64,000 bases of DNA from SIG603 sp964370775 (GTDB taxonomy: Bacteria > Bacillota > Clostridia > Oscillospirales > Acutalibacteraceae), in NCBI GenBank assembly GCA_964370775.1, contig CAYJKT010000003.1:1-64000 (forward strand). Direction: 5' to 3'. This document shows, one piece after another, positions 25,715-34,599 of the stretch (its first letter is position 1; the number at the start of each line of letters is the position of its first letter). Both the position numbers and the translations under genes were made by a program. The notes beneath the pieces are model-generated. The model was not told the DNA's origin. It did no database searches and was given only the letters and a program-made list of their open reading frames with translations.

Positions 25715-26833
25715 TCAAACTAAATTTTCTTTTAAATACTGCATAGATTTTTCACGCTCACTAGCACGAAATTCATCTGCATAAGCATAGTCTATAGGTG
25801 TGTCTAGAATTTTTTCTAAATCTGTTAAATCTTTAACTATTCTATCTTCCATTTTCAACTTTTTAACAAGGTCTATAAGTTTTTCTGCATTTGTAGCTTC
25901 TTGGTTAGCTACTCCTCTGCTGATTATTGCAAGTTGCTTGTGAAGGATAGTAGAAAAAATAGTACCATGAAATGTGTCAGTAATCACATAGTCTGCATTT
26001 TTAATATAACCAAACAATTCATCTGGTCTACAAACTACAGGTTTTTCTCCAAATTTTTGTGCCGCATATAAGTTAACTACTCTAAGATTTTTTTTCTTAG
26101 CCAGTTCCACTATAGCTTCTCCCTCTTGTTCAGAAAAACGATTGTAATAACCATATACTGCAATATATCCATCCTCTGTAGTGCTTTTCCAGTCTAAATC
26201 TTCTATTCTGCTAACAAGAACTGGATCCAGATGTTGATTAGGCGTTTTTCCACACAAATCTTCTACTATATCAAATGAGTTTTTATCTCTAATTGAAATA
26301 GCATCAAATTTATTTAAGTAATGTGAAAGTTCTTCTCTTTTGCCATATTTATCGATTAAATTTTTGTTTGTATTACCAAAAGATGCAGCATAAGAAATTA
26401 ATCTGTTTGCATTGTTATTTTTACCGAATAATTCTAAAGAATATCCTATATTTCCACTTAATTGGAAACAGTTAAATACCTCGTCACTACCAATAACTAA
26501 TACATCAACTTTTGTATTGTACTGGTTTTTCTCATCAATACCCAAAATATGAAAGTTTTTATCAAAGCTTTCTTTAAAGCCCATCATTGCAGGATGTATC
26601 GACTTTTTTAAACCTACTAAATTTAAAGCTCTTTTTACTATTTTTTTAGATTTACTTTTTATTGTATATACCTTAAATTTATCTTTAATATTTTCTTCTA
26701 TATTAACGTCTACTTTATAATCAACAAAAACAACTTCATGCCCAAGACTTTCTATCATGGTTTTTAAACCCAAAGCTTGCATGAATGAACCATAGTTCAA
26801 CACTCTTTGCATTGACATTATTCCTATTTTCAT
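25715..26833 (-). CDS. Polysaccharide pyruvyl transferase family protein
   Basis: 372 residues. The start MKIGIMSMQRVLNYGSFMQA and the C-terminal DYVITDTFHGTIFSTILHKQ are hallmarks of the CsaB/PssM-type family, which adds ketal-pyruvate to surface sugars. It is the first gene of the operon with the flippase and FrhB-like genes. The products of this unit probably decorate a surface glycan made by enzymes encoded elsewhere. Confidence 0.88.
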   Translation of the reverse strand: MKIGIMSMQRVLNYGSFMQALGLKTMIESLGHEVVFVDYKVDVNIEENIKDKFKVYTIKSKSKKIVKRALNLVGLKKSIHPAMMGFKESFDKNFHILGIDEKNQYNTKVDVLVIGSDEVFNCFQLSGNIGYSLELFGKNNNANRLISYAASFGNTNKNLIDKYGKREELSHYLNKFDAISIRDKNSFDIVEDLCGKTPNQHLDPVLVSRIEDLDWKSTTEDGYIAVYGYYNRFSEQEGEAIVELAKKKNLRVVNLYAAQKFGEKPVVCRPDELFGYIKNADYVITDTFHGTIFSTILHKQLAIISRGVANQEATNAEKLIDLVKKLKMEDRIVKDLTDLEKILDTPIDYAYADEFRASEREKSMQYLKENLV

Positions 26834-26953
26834 TTCTTCACCTTTACCTTATTAACATTTATCAGTTGTCACATGTAAAACATAGTTATCTTGCGTCTTA
26901 AATCCTATTTAACTTACCATAACAAACCATTTTTATCTCTATTGTATTATATT

Positions 26954-26982
26954 ATTATAGCATTTTTAGGCAAGAAATTCAA
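26954..26982 (-). promoter_or_regulatory. Promoter of the pyruvyl-transferase operon
   Basis: On the minus strand, TTGAAT (26982-26977), 17 bases, TATAAT (26959-26954), about 120 bases upstream of the first gene. Confidence 0.65.
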
Positions 26983-27142
26983 GTTAATTAATTGTAAATG
27001 CTTAATAGTTTGAAAATCAACTCATTCTGTTCAATGTTAATAATATTCATTTCCACTTAACAATTAAAAAGTTTGTTTTTATATAAATTTTATTTAAATG
27101 TTATATAATAAAAAAATAAATAAAAAATTCACATTTTCTATA

Positions 27143-27171
27143 TTGACAAATAAACAACTATCAACTATAAT
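27143..27171 (+). promoter_or_regulatory. Consensus promoter of the glycosyltransferase pair
   Basis: TTGACA (27143-27148), 17 bases, TATAAT (27166-27171): a perfect SigA promoter, about 160 bases before the start codon. It leaves an unusually long leader. Confidence 0.8.
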
Positions 27172-27210
27172 ATGTGTATTAACTGAGATAATACACATGA
27201 GTTGTAAATA

Positions 27211-27263
27211 ACAAAATTCAACAAAATACGCACTATCTTACAAAATTGTAAGATGAATTTTGT
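27211..27263 (+). promoter_or_regulatory. Structured 5' leader of the glycosyltransferase operon
   Basis: Two nested perfect inverted repeats: outer ACAAAATTC (27211-27219) with GAATTTTGT (27255-27263), inner ATCTTACAA (27235-27243) with TTGTAAGAT (27246-27254) and a 2-base centre. The structure lies between promoter and ribosome site. No known riboswitch class was recognised; an operator or an RNA-level control element are both possible. Confidence 0.5.
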
Positions 27264-27333
27264 GTATATCTATTGAAAAACAGTGTAGTTTTTGTTACCA
27301 TATATAACACACATAGAAAGGAGAAATAGAATT

Positions 27334-29094
27334 ATGAGAATACTAATGACAACCGACAGCTATTTGCCTAGTATTAACGGAGTTGTTACTTCTGTTGTAA
27401 ATTTAATTAGCGGCTTAGAGTCTTTAGGGCATGAAGTGCGTGTGGTTGCTCTTTCTAGCGACTCTAAAACATATACAGAGGGTAACGTAACCTATATAGG
27501 TTCAATGAACGGCGAAAAAATCTACCCTGGTATTCGAGTTCGCATAACTCCAAGCAGAAAATTAATGCACGATTTAATCGGTTGGAAGCCTGACATAGTA
27601 CATTCACAGTCAGAGTTCAGTACTTTTGTAATAGCAAAAAAAGTTGCAGTTAAGCTTAATGTTCCTTTAATTCAAACTTATCATACTATATATGAGGACT
27701 ACACGAAATATTTCTCACCAAGTAAAAAGTTAGGCAAAGCACTTACAAGAAGATTTACAAAAAACATCTCTAACCATTGCAACGCACTTATTGCACCTAC
27801 AAAAAAGATAGATAAGTTGCTAACAGATTACTCTGTATCTTCAAACATATACACAGTCCCTACTGGGATAGACCTAGCAAAATTCGATAACATAGATAGC
27901 GAACAAAGCAGTAAGATACGTGAAAAACATAATATAGATAAAGACACTACTTTGCTAATATCAGTAAGCAGACTTTGCGTGTCAAAAAGTATCCATGAAG
28001 TTATAAACGGTTTTTCTAAATGTAAAGACCTAAACGCAAAACTTATGGTAGTTGGTGATGGTCCTGCTAAAAACGAGCTAATGGAGCTATGTAAGAAAAA
28101 TAACGTGCAGGATAAAGTTATCTTTACAGGCATGGTTAACCCAAAAGAAGTCCCAAATTATTATGCTACAGCTGATATTTTTGTAAGTGCTTCAACAAGC
28201 GAGACACAAGGGCTTACTTACATTGAAGCATTAGCTAGTGGAACACCTCTGCTATGTAAAAAAGACGAATGTTTAAACGATGTTTTACAAAATGGATTTA
28301 ACGGATATTCTTTTGTAACAGAAAGCGAATTCGTGAAAAGGCTAACAGAGCTATGTAATGATAAATCAAGGTTACAGGTGTTAACTGAACATGCAAAACC
28401 TAGCTCACAAAAGTTTTCTATAAAAGAGTTTGCAAGTTCTATAGAAAGAATATATAAAAAAGAATTCAAACAAAATGAGATTGATTTTTCTTACAAACAT
28501 TACACAATCTTAAACTACAAGGTTTTAAATGTGTTGTCTATTGTTTTAACTGCTTTGCTAGTTGTTTTTTCGATCTACGCATATAATCAAGGGTGGTTCA
28601 CCTCACTTGAAGCACTGCAAACACTGATAGACAGCCACGGTGTTGCCGCCCCTATAATTTTTGTAATATCTCAAATAGCACAAGTTGTTTTCCCAATTAT
28701 CCCTGGTGGGCTTGGTTGTTTAGCTGGTGTTCTGTTATTTGGCCCAGTAGAAGGTTTCATATATAACTATCTTGGAATATGCATAGGTTCGCTTATTGTT
28801 TTTGCTATTTCTAAATATTATGGTTCAAACTTAATGTATAATATTTTTCCAAGAAATTTAGTAAAGCGATATAACAAGTGGATAAACAAAGGCAAACGGT
28901 TTGAAAAATTTTTCTTTTGGGCAATATTTGTGCCTGTAGCACCAGATGACTTTTTGTGCTACCTCGCTGGAACAACTAGCATGACTTGGAAGAAATATAC
29001 CGCAATAATATTCACAGCAAAAATCGCATCTATAGCTGCTTATAGCTTTTTATTAGTATACGCTTGGGACTTTGCTATGTCATTTTTAACATAA
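27334..29094 (+). CDS. GT4 glycosyltransferase fused to a VTT (DedA/TVP38-like) membrane domain
   Basis: 586 residues. Residues 1-380 are a GT-B fold transferase (MTTDSYLPSINGVVTSVVNL; donor site SETQGLTYIEALASGTP with the E-x7-E pair), like the monoglucosyl-diacylglycerol synthases of Firmicutes. From about residue 390 there are several membrane helices with the VTT-type core (FPIIPGGLGCLAGVLLFGP, VAPDDFLCYLAGTTSM). The start at 27334 follows AAGGAG. The downstream gene is a second glycosyltransferase, as in lafA-lafB and cpoA loci, so glycolipid synthesis is likely. The membrane part may move the product or its substrate across the bilayer; this is inference. Confidence 0.82.
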   Translation: MRILMTTDSYLPSINGVVTSVVNLISGLESLGHEVRVVALSSDSKTYTEGNVTYIGSMNGEKIYPGIRVRITPSRKLMHDLIGWKPDIVHSQSEFSTFVIAKKVAVKLNVPLIQTYHTIYEDYTKYFSPSKKLGKALTRRFTKNISNHCNALIAPTKKIDKLLTDYSVSSNIYTVPTGIDLAKFDNIDSEQSSKIREKHNIDKDTTLLISVSRLCVSKSIHEVINGFSKCKDLNAKLMVVGDGPAKNELMELCKKNNVQDKVIFTGMVNPKEVPNYYATADIFVSASTSETQGLTYIEALASGTPLLCKKDECLNDVLQNGFNGYSFVTESEFVKRLTELCNDKSRLQVLTEHAKPSSQKFSIKEFASSIERIYKKEFKQNEIDFSYKHYTILNYKVLNVLSIVLTALLVVFSIYAYNQGWFTSLEALQTLIDSHGVAAPIIFVISQIAQVVFPIIPGGLGCLAGVLLFGPVEGFIYNYLGICIGSLIVFAISKYYGSNLMYNIFPRNLVKRYNKWINKGKRFEKFFFWAIFVPVAPDDFLCYLAGTTSMTWKKYTAIIFTAKIASIAAYSFLLVYAWDFAMSFLT

Positions 29095-29124
29095 CACTAA
29101 CGATTTAAAGAAAGGAAGATAAAA

Positions 29125-30120
29125 ATGAATGTTAGAGTATTGATGAACGATTTTAAAATAGTAGAAAAAAGCGGTGTTGGCAGAGCGATACTTCACCAAA
29201 TAGAAACACTTAAACGAGCTGGTGTTTCCATAACAAATAGAAATGCTCAAATCATACATGTAAATACAATTTTACCATCTTCTTTCTTTGCTGCACTGTT
29301 TGCAAGATTACGTGGTAAAAACGTAGTGTATTACGGACACTCAACAGAAGAAGATTTCAGAAATTCATTCGTAGGATCTAACTTATTTTCATCAGCATTC
29401 AAAATGTGGTTAAAAGCTTGTTATAGTCTTGGAAATGTTATATTAACGCCTACTGAATATTCTGCAAAATTATTAAAAGCTTATGGTTTTAAACAGCCTA
29501 TATATAACATATCTAACGGAGTGGACACTGATTTCTTTAAACAAAATGCAGAGCAAGGCGAAAATTTTCGCAAAAGATACGGTTTTTCAAGCAGTGATAA
29601 AGTTATTATCTCCGTAGGACATCTAATAGAACGCAAGGGTATAATCGATTTTATCGACCTAGCTAAATCCATGCCTAACACTACTTTTATGTGGTTTGGT
29701 TCTACTCCTAGCAACATGATTACAAGCAATGTGAAGCATGCTATCAAAAATGCTCCTAAAAATGTAATTTTTGCTGGATACGTAAGCCGTGAAGACCTTA
29801 GAGACGCATATTGTGGAGCAGACTTATTTGCTTTTATGAGCCACGAAGAAACCGAGGGAATTGTTGTACTAGAGGCTCTAGCTTGTAAAATTCCAATGGT
29901 GGTTAGGGATATACCTGTGTATTCTTCTTGGTTAACAGACAAAAAAGATGTCTATAAAGCGACTTCTTTAACAAGTTTTAAAGAAACAAGCGAGAACATC
30001 TTAAATAAAACTGCAACCAATTTGACTACTGCTGGTTACTTAGTAGCACAAAGCAGAAGCATTATGCAAATCGGCAAGAACTTGCTTTCTATTTACAAAA
30101 AAGAATTTGCAATATCTTAA
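29125..30120 (+). CDS. GT4 glycosyltransferase (LafB/CpoA-like)
   Basis: 331 residues, GT-B fold. NVRVLMNDFKIVEKSGVGRAILHQ at the N-terminus resembles the second enzyme of Gram-positive diglycosyl-diacylglycerol synthesis. VGHLIERKGIIDFIDLA opens the donor domain and EETEGIVVLEALACKIPMV has the E-x7-E pair. It lies 30 bases after the VTT-fused transferase, with AAGGAAG ahead of its ATG. It likely adds the second sugar to the glycolipid anchor; the acceptor is inferred. Confidence 0.82.
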   Translation: MNVRVLMNDFKIVEKSGVGRAILHQIETLKRAGVSITNRNAQIIHVNTILPSSFFAALFARLRGKNVVYYGHSTEEDFRNSFVGSNLFSSAFKMWLKACYSLGNVILTPTEYSAKLLKAYGFKQPIYNISNGVDTDFFKQNAEQGENFRKRYGFSSSDKVIISVGHLIERKGIIDFIDLAKSMPNTTFMWFGSTPSNMITSNVKHAIKNAPKNVIFAGYVSREDLRDAYCGADLFAFMSHEETEGIVVLEALACKIPMVVRDIPVYSSWLTDKKDVYKATSLTSFKETSENILNKTATNLTTAGYLVAQSRSIMQIGKNLLSIYKKEFAIS

Positions 30121-30128
30121 CATATTTT

Positions 30129-30160
30129 TAGAGCTGTGATGTTACTCACAGCTCTATTTT
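30129..30160 (+). terminator. Terminator between convergent glycosyltransferase and AraC genes
   Basis: TAGAGCTGTGA pairs with TCACAGCTCTA around a 6-base loop, then ATTTTAT. It can serve both converging operons. Confidence 0.8.
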
Positions 30161-32405
30161 ATGTCTCAAATATTAAATTCGCCATATTTTCTCTGTATTG
30201 TCTTGGAGTTACAAGGTGAATTTTCTTAAAAGCTCTGCTAAAACTTTGGTAATTCAAGTAACCGGAGTCCTTAGCCACTGTGTTTAACGATTTTTTGTTG
30301 TCCAGCAACATGTTTTCAGCATGTTTTACCCTAGCAGAGTTCAAGTACTCATTAAAGCCTACATTCATAAACTTTTTGAAATATGAACTAAAATAAGCTG
30401 GATGAATACCTAAGTAATCTGCAACACTGTCAAGGCTTATGTCCTCTTTAAAATTATTAGCAATATATTCAAGGGCTTTGCTTATTCTCTCCTCAGAATA
30501 ACTGTTGCTAGCTTCACTTGTTTGAATTGTCTCTAGCGTATCCGAGTAAAACTTATTCATCCAATTTACTTTTTCTTCTAAGCTAGATAAGTTTATGAAA
30601 GACAATATGTTAAGAGTCTCTGATTTTAAGTGATAAATATCTTTGTTGGTTAGAGAAATCGCTTGTATAGTCTCTGTTATGCACCGTAAAAAAAAGTTAT
30701 CGACTTCTTCGTGCTTATAGAAAAATTTTCCACTTTCTATGCAATCCTGCACTTCTTCCAAAATATTTCTAATGTTAGTAATATTTTTTTCAACAATCGC
30801 TTTTAATAGTTTTTTTCTAAAAACAGACAACGGAGTGTACTCTGCATTTACAGCAGTGTTTGCAATGTTTAAGTTAGTAAATTTTTCAGTAAAACCTAAC
30901 ATATACTTAGCTTTTGTGTATGAATTATATATCCTATCCACACTAGTCACTGCCTGACCTATGCAAACACTAATTTCTGTTTCATGTCCTACTTCTTCTT
31001 TCACACTAGTCTCAAGTTCCACACTATATTTTGAAAGAGCATGTATAACTTTCTCATACTCATTCCCTATATTTATTAGTATAAGAATTTCATTAACTCC
31101 AACCTCTAAAACATCAATACCAATATTATTTTGCTTTATCTTAGATATAAACTTAAGTTCAATAAGCTTAATTATTTCAGTAATATCTACCCTGTTAGAT
31201 GCTTCACTGTTTGTGACATTAATCACACAAGGAACAAAACAATTATACCTAAACAAATTTTTCACATCATCTGTAAAAGGGTGATGATTTTTTGATATTA
31301 AAAGTAAAATCTCGTTTTCTCTCAATTTTCTGTTGTTTTTTTCATACAAATTTTCAAACTTAGTGTTTTTAACAGCTAAATCATTTATGTATTCTTCTAT
31401 TATTTTAAATTCATTCACATTTTGAAGTGAGTTATTTTTGCTTAGAACTCTGCTTGTAATTTTTCCAATTGGAGTATATAAAAGTTTTATCATAATAAAA
31501 CAAAACGCCGCCAAAATTATGCTACCAGCGATTACAGTATATATTGGAAAGCCAGCAAAGCCCTGTGCCACTGAGTAAAATCCGTCGAAATTTCCAAAAG
31601 AAGCTATAAACAATTCTCCATCATCATGCTCTATGAAATAAGAGGTATTTTGTTCTACACTTTCTTTTTTCTCTGTTATTTGGCTTACGTTATTGAAAGA
31701 GTAATCCACAACCATTTCATCAAGTACTGACAGGTATTTAGCTGATAACAGCACTTGATTATCAGAATATATAACTACTTGTTCGGATTCACTTAATCTG
31801 TAGTCAGAAATTGTATCTATAATTTTATTTACTTCTGTTCCAGAATAAAAATAACCTACTATGTCAAATTTGTTATCTCTAACTGGAGTGTAGGACATCA
31901 AGTAATTTGTTCCATTTAATTTGCCAAAGAAAACATCGTCTTGCATATTAGAACCTAAATACGGTGTAAAATCAGACACTCTGTCAGAATTTTCATACAC
32001 AAAAGTCGCATTGCTACTCCACGGAAACACTCCCATCATGTACTCAAATTCTGGAATATACAAAAAAGATATATCAATATCATCGTTTATATCCAAAAAA
32101 AGTTCGTCGTACCTCATATATAATATTGGATTTTCTGTAAAATGAGTCTCTGCCATCTCAGTAGTAGAAATATTAATAGATTTGCTAAAATTATTTTCGC
32201 TTTGTTCTGAAATAATATCACTTACAGAGTTAATCATTAAATTCAAGGAGTTAACATTACTATCGTGAACTTCATTTTTAAGTGCTGTAATTGCTGACAT
32301 ATAGTGTGAAACAGACACAATTAATATGAATATAGATATTAAACACACAGACATAATTATAAGGTAGTCTTTTAACATTTTCTTTCTTTTATTCAAAGAT
32401 AACAT
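30159..32405 (-). CDS. Membrane-anchored AraC-type regulator with extracellular sensor
   Basis: 748 residues. A membrane helix at about 13-35, an extracellular sensing region, a second helix near 285-310, a linker, and a C-terminal AraC DNA-binding domain (about 640-745: LDSVADYLGIHPAYFSSYFKK and SLNTVAKDSGYLNYQSFSRAFKK). Such one-component regulators usually lie divergent from LplBCA-type sugar importers and switch them on, exactly as here. GGAGG precedes the ATG by 7 bases. The signal is presumably an outside sugar. Confidence 0.9.
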   Translation of the reverse strand: MLSLNKRKKMLKDYLIIMSVCLISIFILIVSVSHYMSAITALKNEVHDSNVNSLNLMINSVSDIISEQSENNFSKSINISTTEMAETHFTENPILYMRYDELFLDINDDIDISFLYIPEFEYMMGVFPWSSNATFVYENSDRVSDFTPYLGSNMQDDVFFGKLNGTNYLMSYTPVRDNKFDIVGYFYSGTEVNKIIDTISDYRLSESEQVVIYSDNQVLLSAKYLSVLDEMVVDYSFNNVSQITEKKESVEQNTSYFIEHDDGELFIASFGNFDGFYSVAQGFAGFPIYTVIAGSIILAAFCFIMIKLLYTPIGKITSRVLSKNNSLQNVNEFKIIEEYINDLAVKNTKFENLYEKNNRKLRENEILLLISKNHHPFTDDVKNLFRYNCFVPCVINVTNSEASNRVDITEIIKLIELKFISKIKQNNIGIDVLEVGVNEILILINIGNEYEKVIHALSKYSVELETSVKEEVGHETEISVCIGQAVTSVDRIYNSYTKAKYMLGFTEKFTNLNIANTAVNAEYTPLSVFRKKLLKAIVEKNITNIRNILEEVQDCIESGKFFYKHEEVDNFFLRCITETIQAISLTNKDIYHLKSETLNILSFINLSSLEEKVNWMNKFYSDTLETIQTSEASNSYSEERISKALEYIANNFKEDISLDSVADYLGIHPAYFSSYFKKFMNVGFNEYLNSARVKHAENMLLDNKKSLNTVAKDSGYLNYQSFSRAFKKIHLVTPRQYRENMANLIFET

Positions 32406-32542
32406 ATTCCAGCCTCCGTATACAGCATATTACACATACATACATCTTACGTCCTAATTGTAACATATTGCAAATTAGAAGTCAATTGTTAAGTATTAAT
32501 TGTGCTTATTATTTAACAAAATTCAAATTTATTAAAATTTAT

Positions 32543-32563
32543 TAATAATATTTAATATTATTA
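32543..32563. promoter_or_regulatory. 21-bp AT palindrome upstream of the second sugar importer
   Basis: TAATAATATT and AATATTATTA are perfect 10-bp arms around one T. CAAATTT (32524-32530) and AAATTTG (32576-32582) add an outer inverted pair. It lies between the divergent AraC and importer genes, about 45 bases upstream of the -35, where an activator would bind. High AT content makes chance occurrence possible. Confidence 0.45.
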
Positions 32564-32605
32564 GTAAAAATGTTAAAATTTGAACACAATCTTTAAAAAC
32601 ATCAC

Positions 32606-32634
32606 TTGTGTGTCAGTCACTTTGCACATATAAT
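32606..32634 (+). promoter_or_regulatory. Promoter of the second sugar importer operon
   Basis: TTGTGT (32606-32611), 17 bases, TATAAT (32629-32634). The weak -35 would suit an activator-dependent promoter. Confidence 0.55.
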
Positions 32635-32671
32635 AAAAACAACAAATATAACAGCAAGGAGATGTGTAAGA

Positions 32672-33661
32672 TTGAAACTTGGGAACTCAAATACAGCCAC
32701 TTTAGATTTAAAAACTAAAAACAGTGACACTGACAAAGAACTTAAGCGAAGACAAAGGCAACGATTAATAAAAGACATAATAAATCAACGTTGGCTATAT
32801 GTAATGATATTACCTGCTATAATATTATTGATTTTATTTAACTATGCTCCAATGTATGGTGCGATAATCGCTTTTAAAGATTACAACCCTCTGCATGGAA
32901 TTATGGGCAGTGAATGGGTAGGGCTTGAATATTTCGAGAAATCTTTTGATAGTCCTTTTTTTACAAGAGCTTTCTTTAACACTCTAATAATCAGCTTAAT
33001 GAATATAGTCTTAGGCTTTCCTATGCCAATTATTTTCGCTTTATTTTTGAACGAGATTAAAGGCAACCACTTTAAAAGAGCAATTCAAACTATCTCTTAC
33101 ATGCCTCACTTTTTATCTTGGGTTATCATAGGTTCATTCGTTGTGAGTATACTTTCACCAACACAAGGCTTGTTAAAAATGGTAATTGAGTTTTTCGGTG
33201 TTGATTTCGATACGCTAATACTAGCCGACCCAGATTACTTTAGGTGGATACTCGTTATATCTAATATTTGGAAAGGTGTTGGTTGGGGTTCTATAGTTTA
33301 CCTAGCGACTTTAACAACTATCGACCAAGAACTTTACGAGGCTGCTTCTATAGATGGAGCTGGCAGATTTAAAAAAATGTTGCATATTTCTATCCCTGGT
33401 TTGCTTCCAACAATAGTTACTCTTTTCATACTAAATATCGGTGGTATTTTAAACAGTAACTTCGAGCAAATATTTATCCTCTATTCCCCATCTGTTTATG
33501 AGGTTGGCGATGTTATCTCAACTTATGTATACCGTGAAGGTATCGGCAAAGGCAACTACAGCTACACCACTGCTATCGGTTTGTTTAGGTCTGTTATCGG
33601 CTTGGTACTAGTTCTTGGAACAAACGCTATCAGTAGAAAGTTCGGGAGGTCTATGTGGTAA
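32672..33661 (+). CDS. Sugar ABC importer permease (LplB type)
   Basis: 329 residues with a TTG start at 32672, chosen because AAGGAG lies 9 bases upstream; the frame open from 32606 has no ribosome site. Six membrane helices, the usual WLYVMILPAIILLILFNYAPMYG start and the EAASIDGAGRFKKMLHISIPG loop that contacts the ATPase. First gene of the operon permease-permease-binding protein-glycosidase. Confidence 0.9.
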   Translation: MKLGNSNTATLDLKTKNSDTDKELKRRQRQRLIKDIINQRWLYVMILPAIILLILFNYAPMYGAIIAFKDYNPLHGIMGSEWVGLEYFEKSFDSPFFTRAFFNTLIISLMNIVLGFPMPIIFALFLNEIKGNHFKRAIQTISYMPHFLSWVIIGSFVVSILSPTQGLLKMVIEFFGVDFDTLILADPDYFRWILVISNIWKGVGWGSIVYLATLTTIDQELYEAASIDGAGRFKKMLHISIPGLLPTIVTLFILNIGGILNSNFEQIFILYSPSVYEVGDVISTYVYREGIGKGNYSYTTAIGLFRSVIGLVLVLGTNAISRKFGRSMW

Positions 33662-34551
33662 TGAAAAGTAAAAAACTAAACAAAATGACTACATTTGATT
33701 ATATAAACGGTTTTGGCATGATTTTGTTTTCTATCACAATTTTATATCCGTTTATCAACACATTCAGCAAATCAATCAGTACAGAACACTTTATAACCTC
33801 TGGTCAGATATACTGGTTACCAATGGGTATACAGTTTGACTCATACTCACATGTTGTGTTAAGTTCATCATTCTTATATGCATTCAGAAACTCTGTGTTT
33901 ATTACTGTAGTAGGTACTTTAATTTCTCTAGCAGTAGTATTTTTAGCAGGCTATGCTTTCTCTAGGTCATTTAGAGGTCACAAAATATTCTTTGTTTTTA
34001 TGCTAATCACAATGTTTATTAATGGTGGTATGATTCCAACTTACCTAATTGTAAAAAACTTAGAGCTTACAAACACATTATGGGCGCTAATTATCCCAAG
34101 TGCATTTAGTATGTATAACATGATTTTAGCAAGAAATTTCTTCTACACTCTCCCTGGTGAAGTATTTGAAAGTGGTATTTTGGATGGCTGTTCAGAGATG
34201 AACTTATTCTTAAAAATCGCTGTACCAATGGCTAAACCTATCATAGCTACACTAGCACTATTTATGATGGTATCTTACTGGAACACATTTATGTCTGCTA
34301 TCATTTACATAACAGACACAAGGCTAAATCCACTTCAAGTATATGTTAGAAACGTAGTTTTCTCTATGCAACTCTCACTAGATGCCGAGGCGTTGTCTCA
34401 AGCGAATGACCAATACCAAACCTCTGCACAAGGTATTGAGGGAGTTAAAGCAACTGTTCTTGTTGTAACAATTTTACCTATAATTTGTACTTATCCATTC
34501 TTGCAAAGATATTTTGTTAAAGGCATAAATATGGGCGCTGTTAAAGGTTAA
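33661..34551 (+). CDS. Sugar ABC importer permease (LplC type)
   Basis: 296 residues. The ATG shares its A with the TAA stop of the preceding permease (TAATG), a strong sign of translational coupling; GGGAGG is 10 bases upstream. Six membrane helices, the ESGILDGCSEMNLFLKIAVPM loop and the C-terminal GINMGAVKG of the LplC group. Confidence 0.9.
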   Translation: MKSKKLNKMTTFDYINGFGMILFSITILYPFINTFSKSISTEHFITSGQIYWLPMGIQFDSYSHVVLSSSFLYAFRNSVFITVVGTLISLAVVFLAGYAFSRSFRGHKIFFVFMLITMFINGGMIPTYLIVKNLELTNTLWALIIPSAFSMYNMILARNFFYTLPGEVFESGILDGCSEMNLFLKIAVPMAKPIIATLALFMMVSYWNTFMSAIIYITDTRLNPLQVYVRNVVFSMQLSLDAEALSQANDQYQTSAQGIEGVKATVLVVTILPIICTYPFLQRYFVKGINMGAVKG

Positions 34552-34599
34552 TATTCTGCATAGCAGATGAATAATAAAATTATATGAAAGGGCGATATT

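Noticed and set aside
26975..26995. Further ROK-type operator (CAAGTTAATTAA)
   Set aside because: Only one half-site matches; the TTAGTTAA half is missing, and the sequence is AT-rich.
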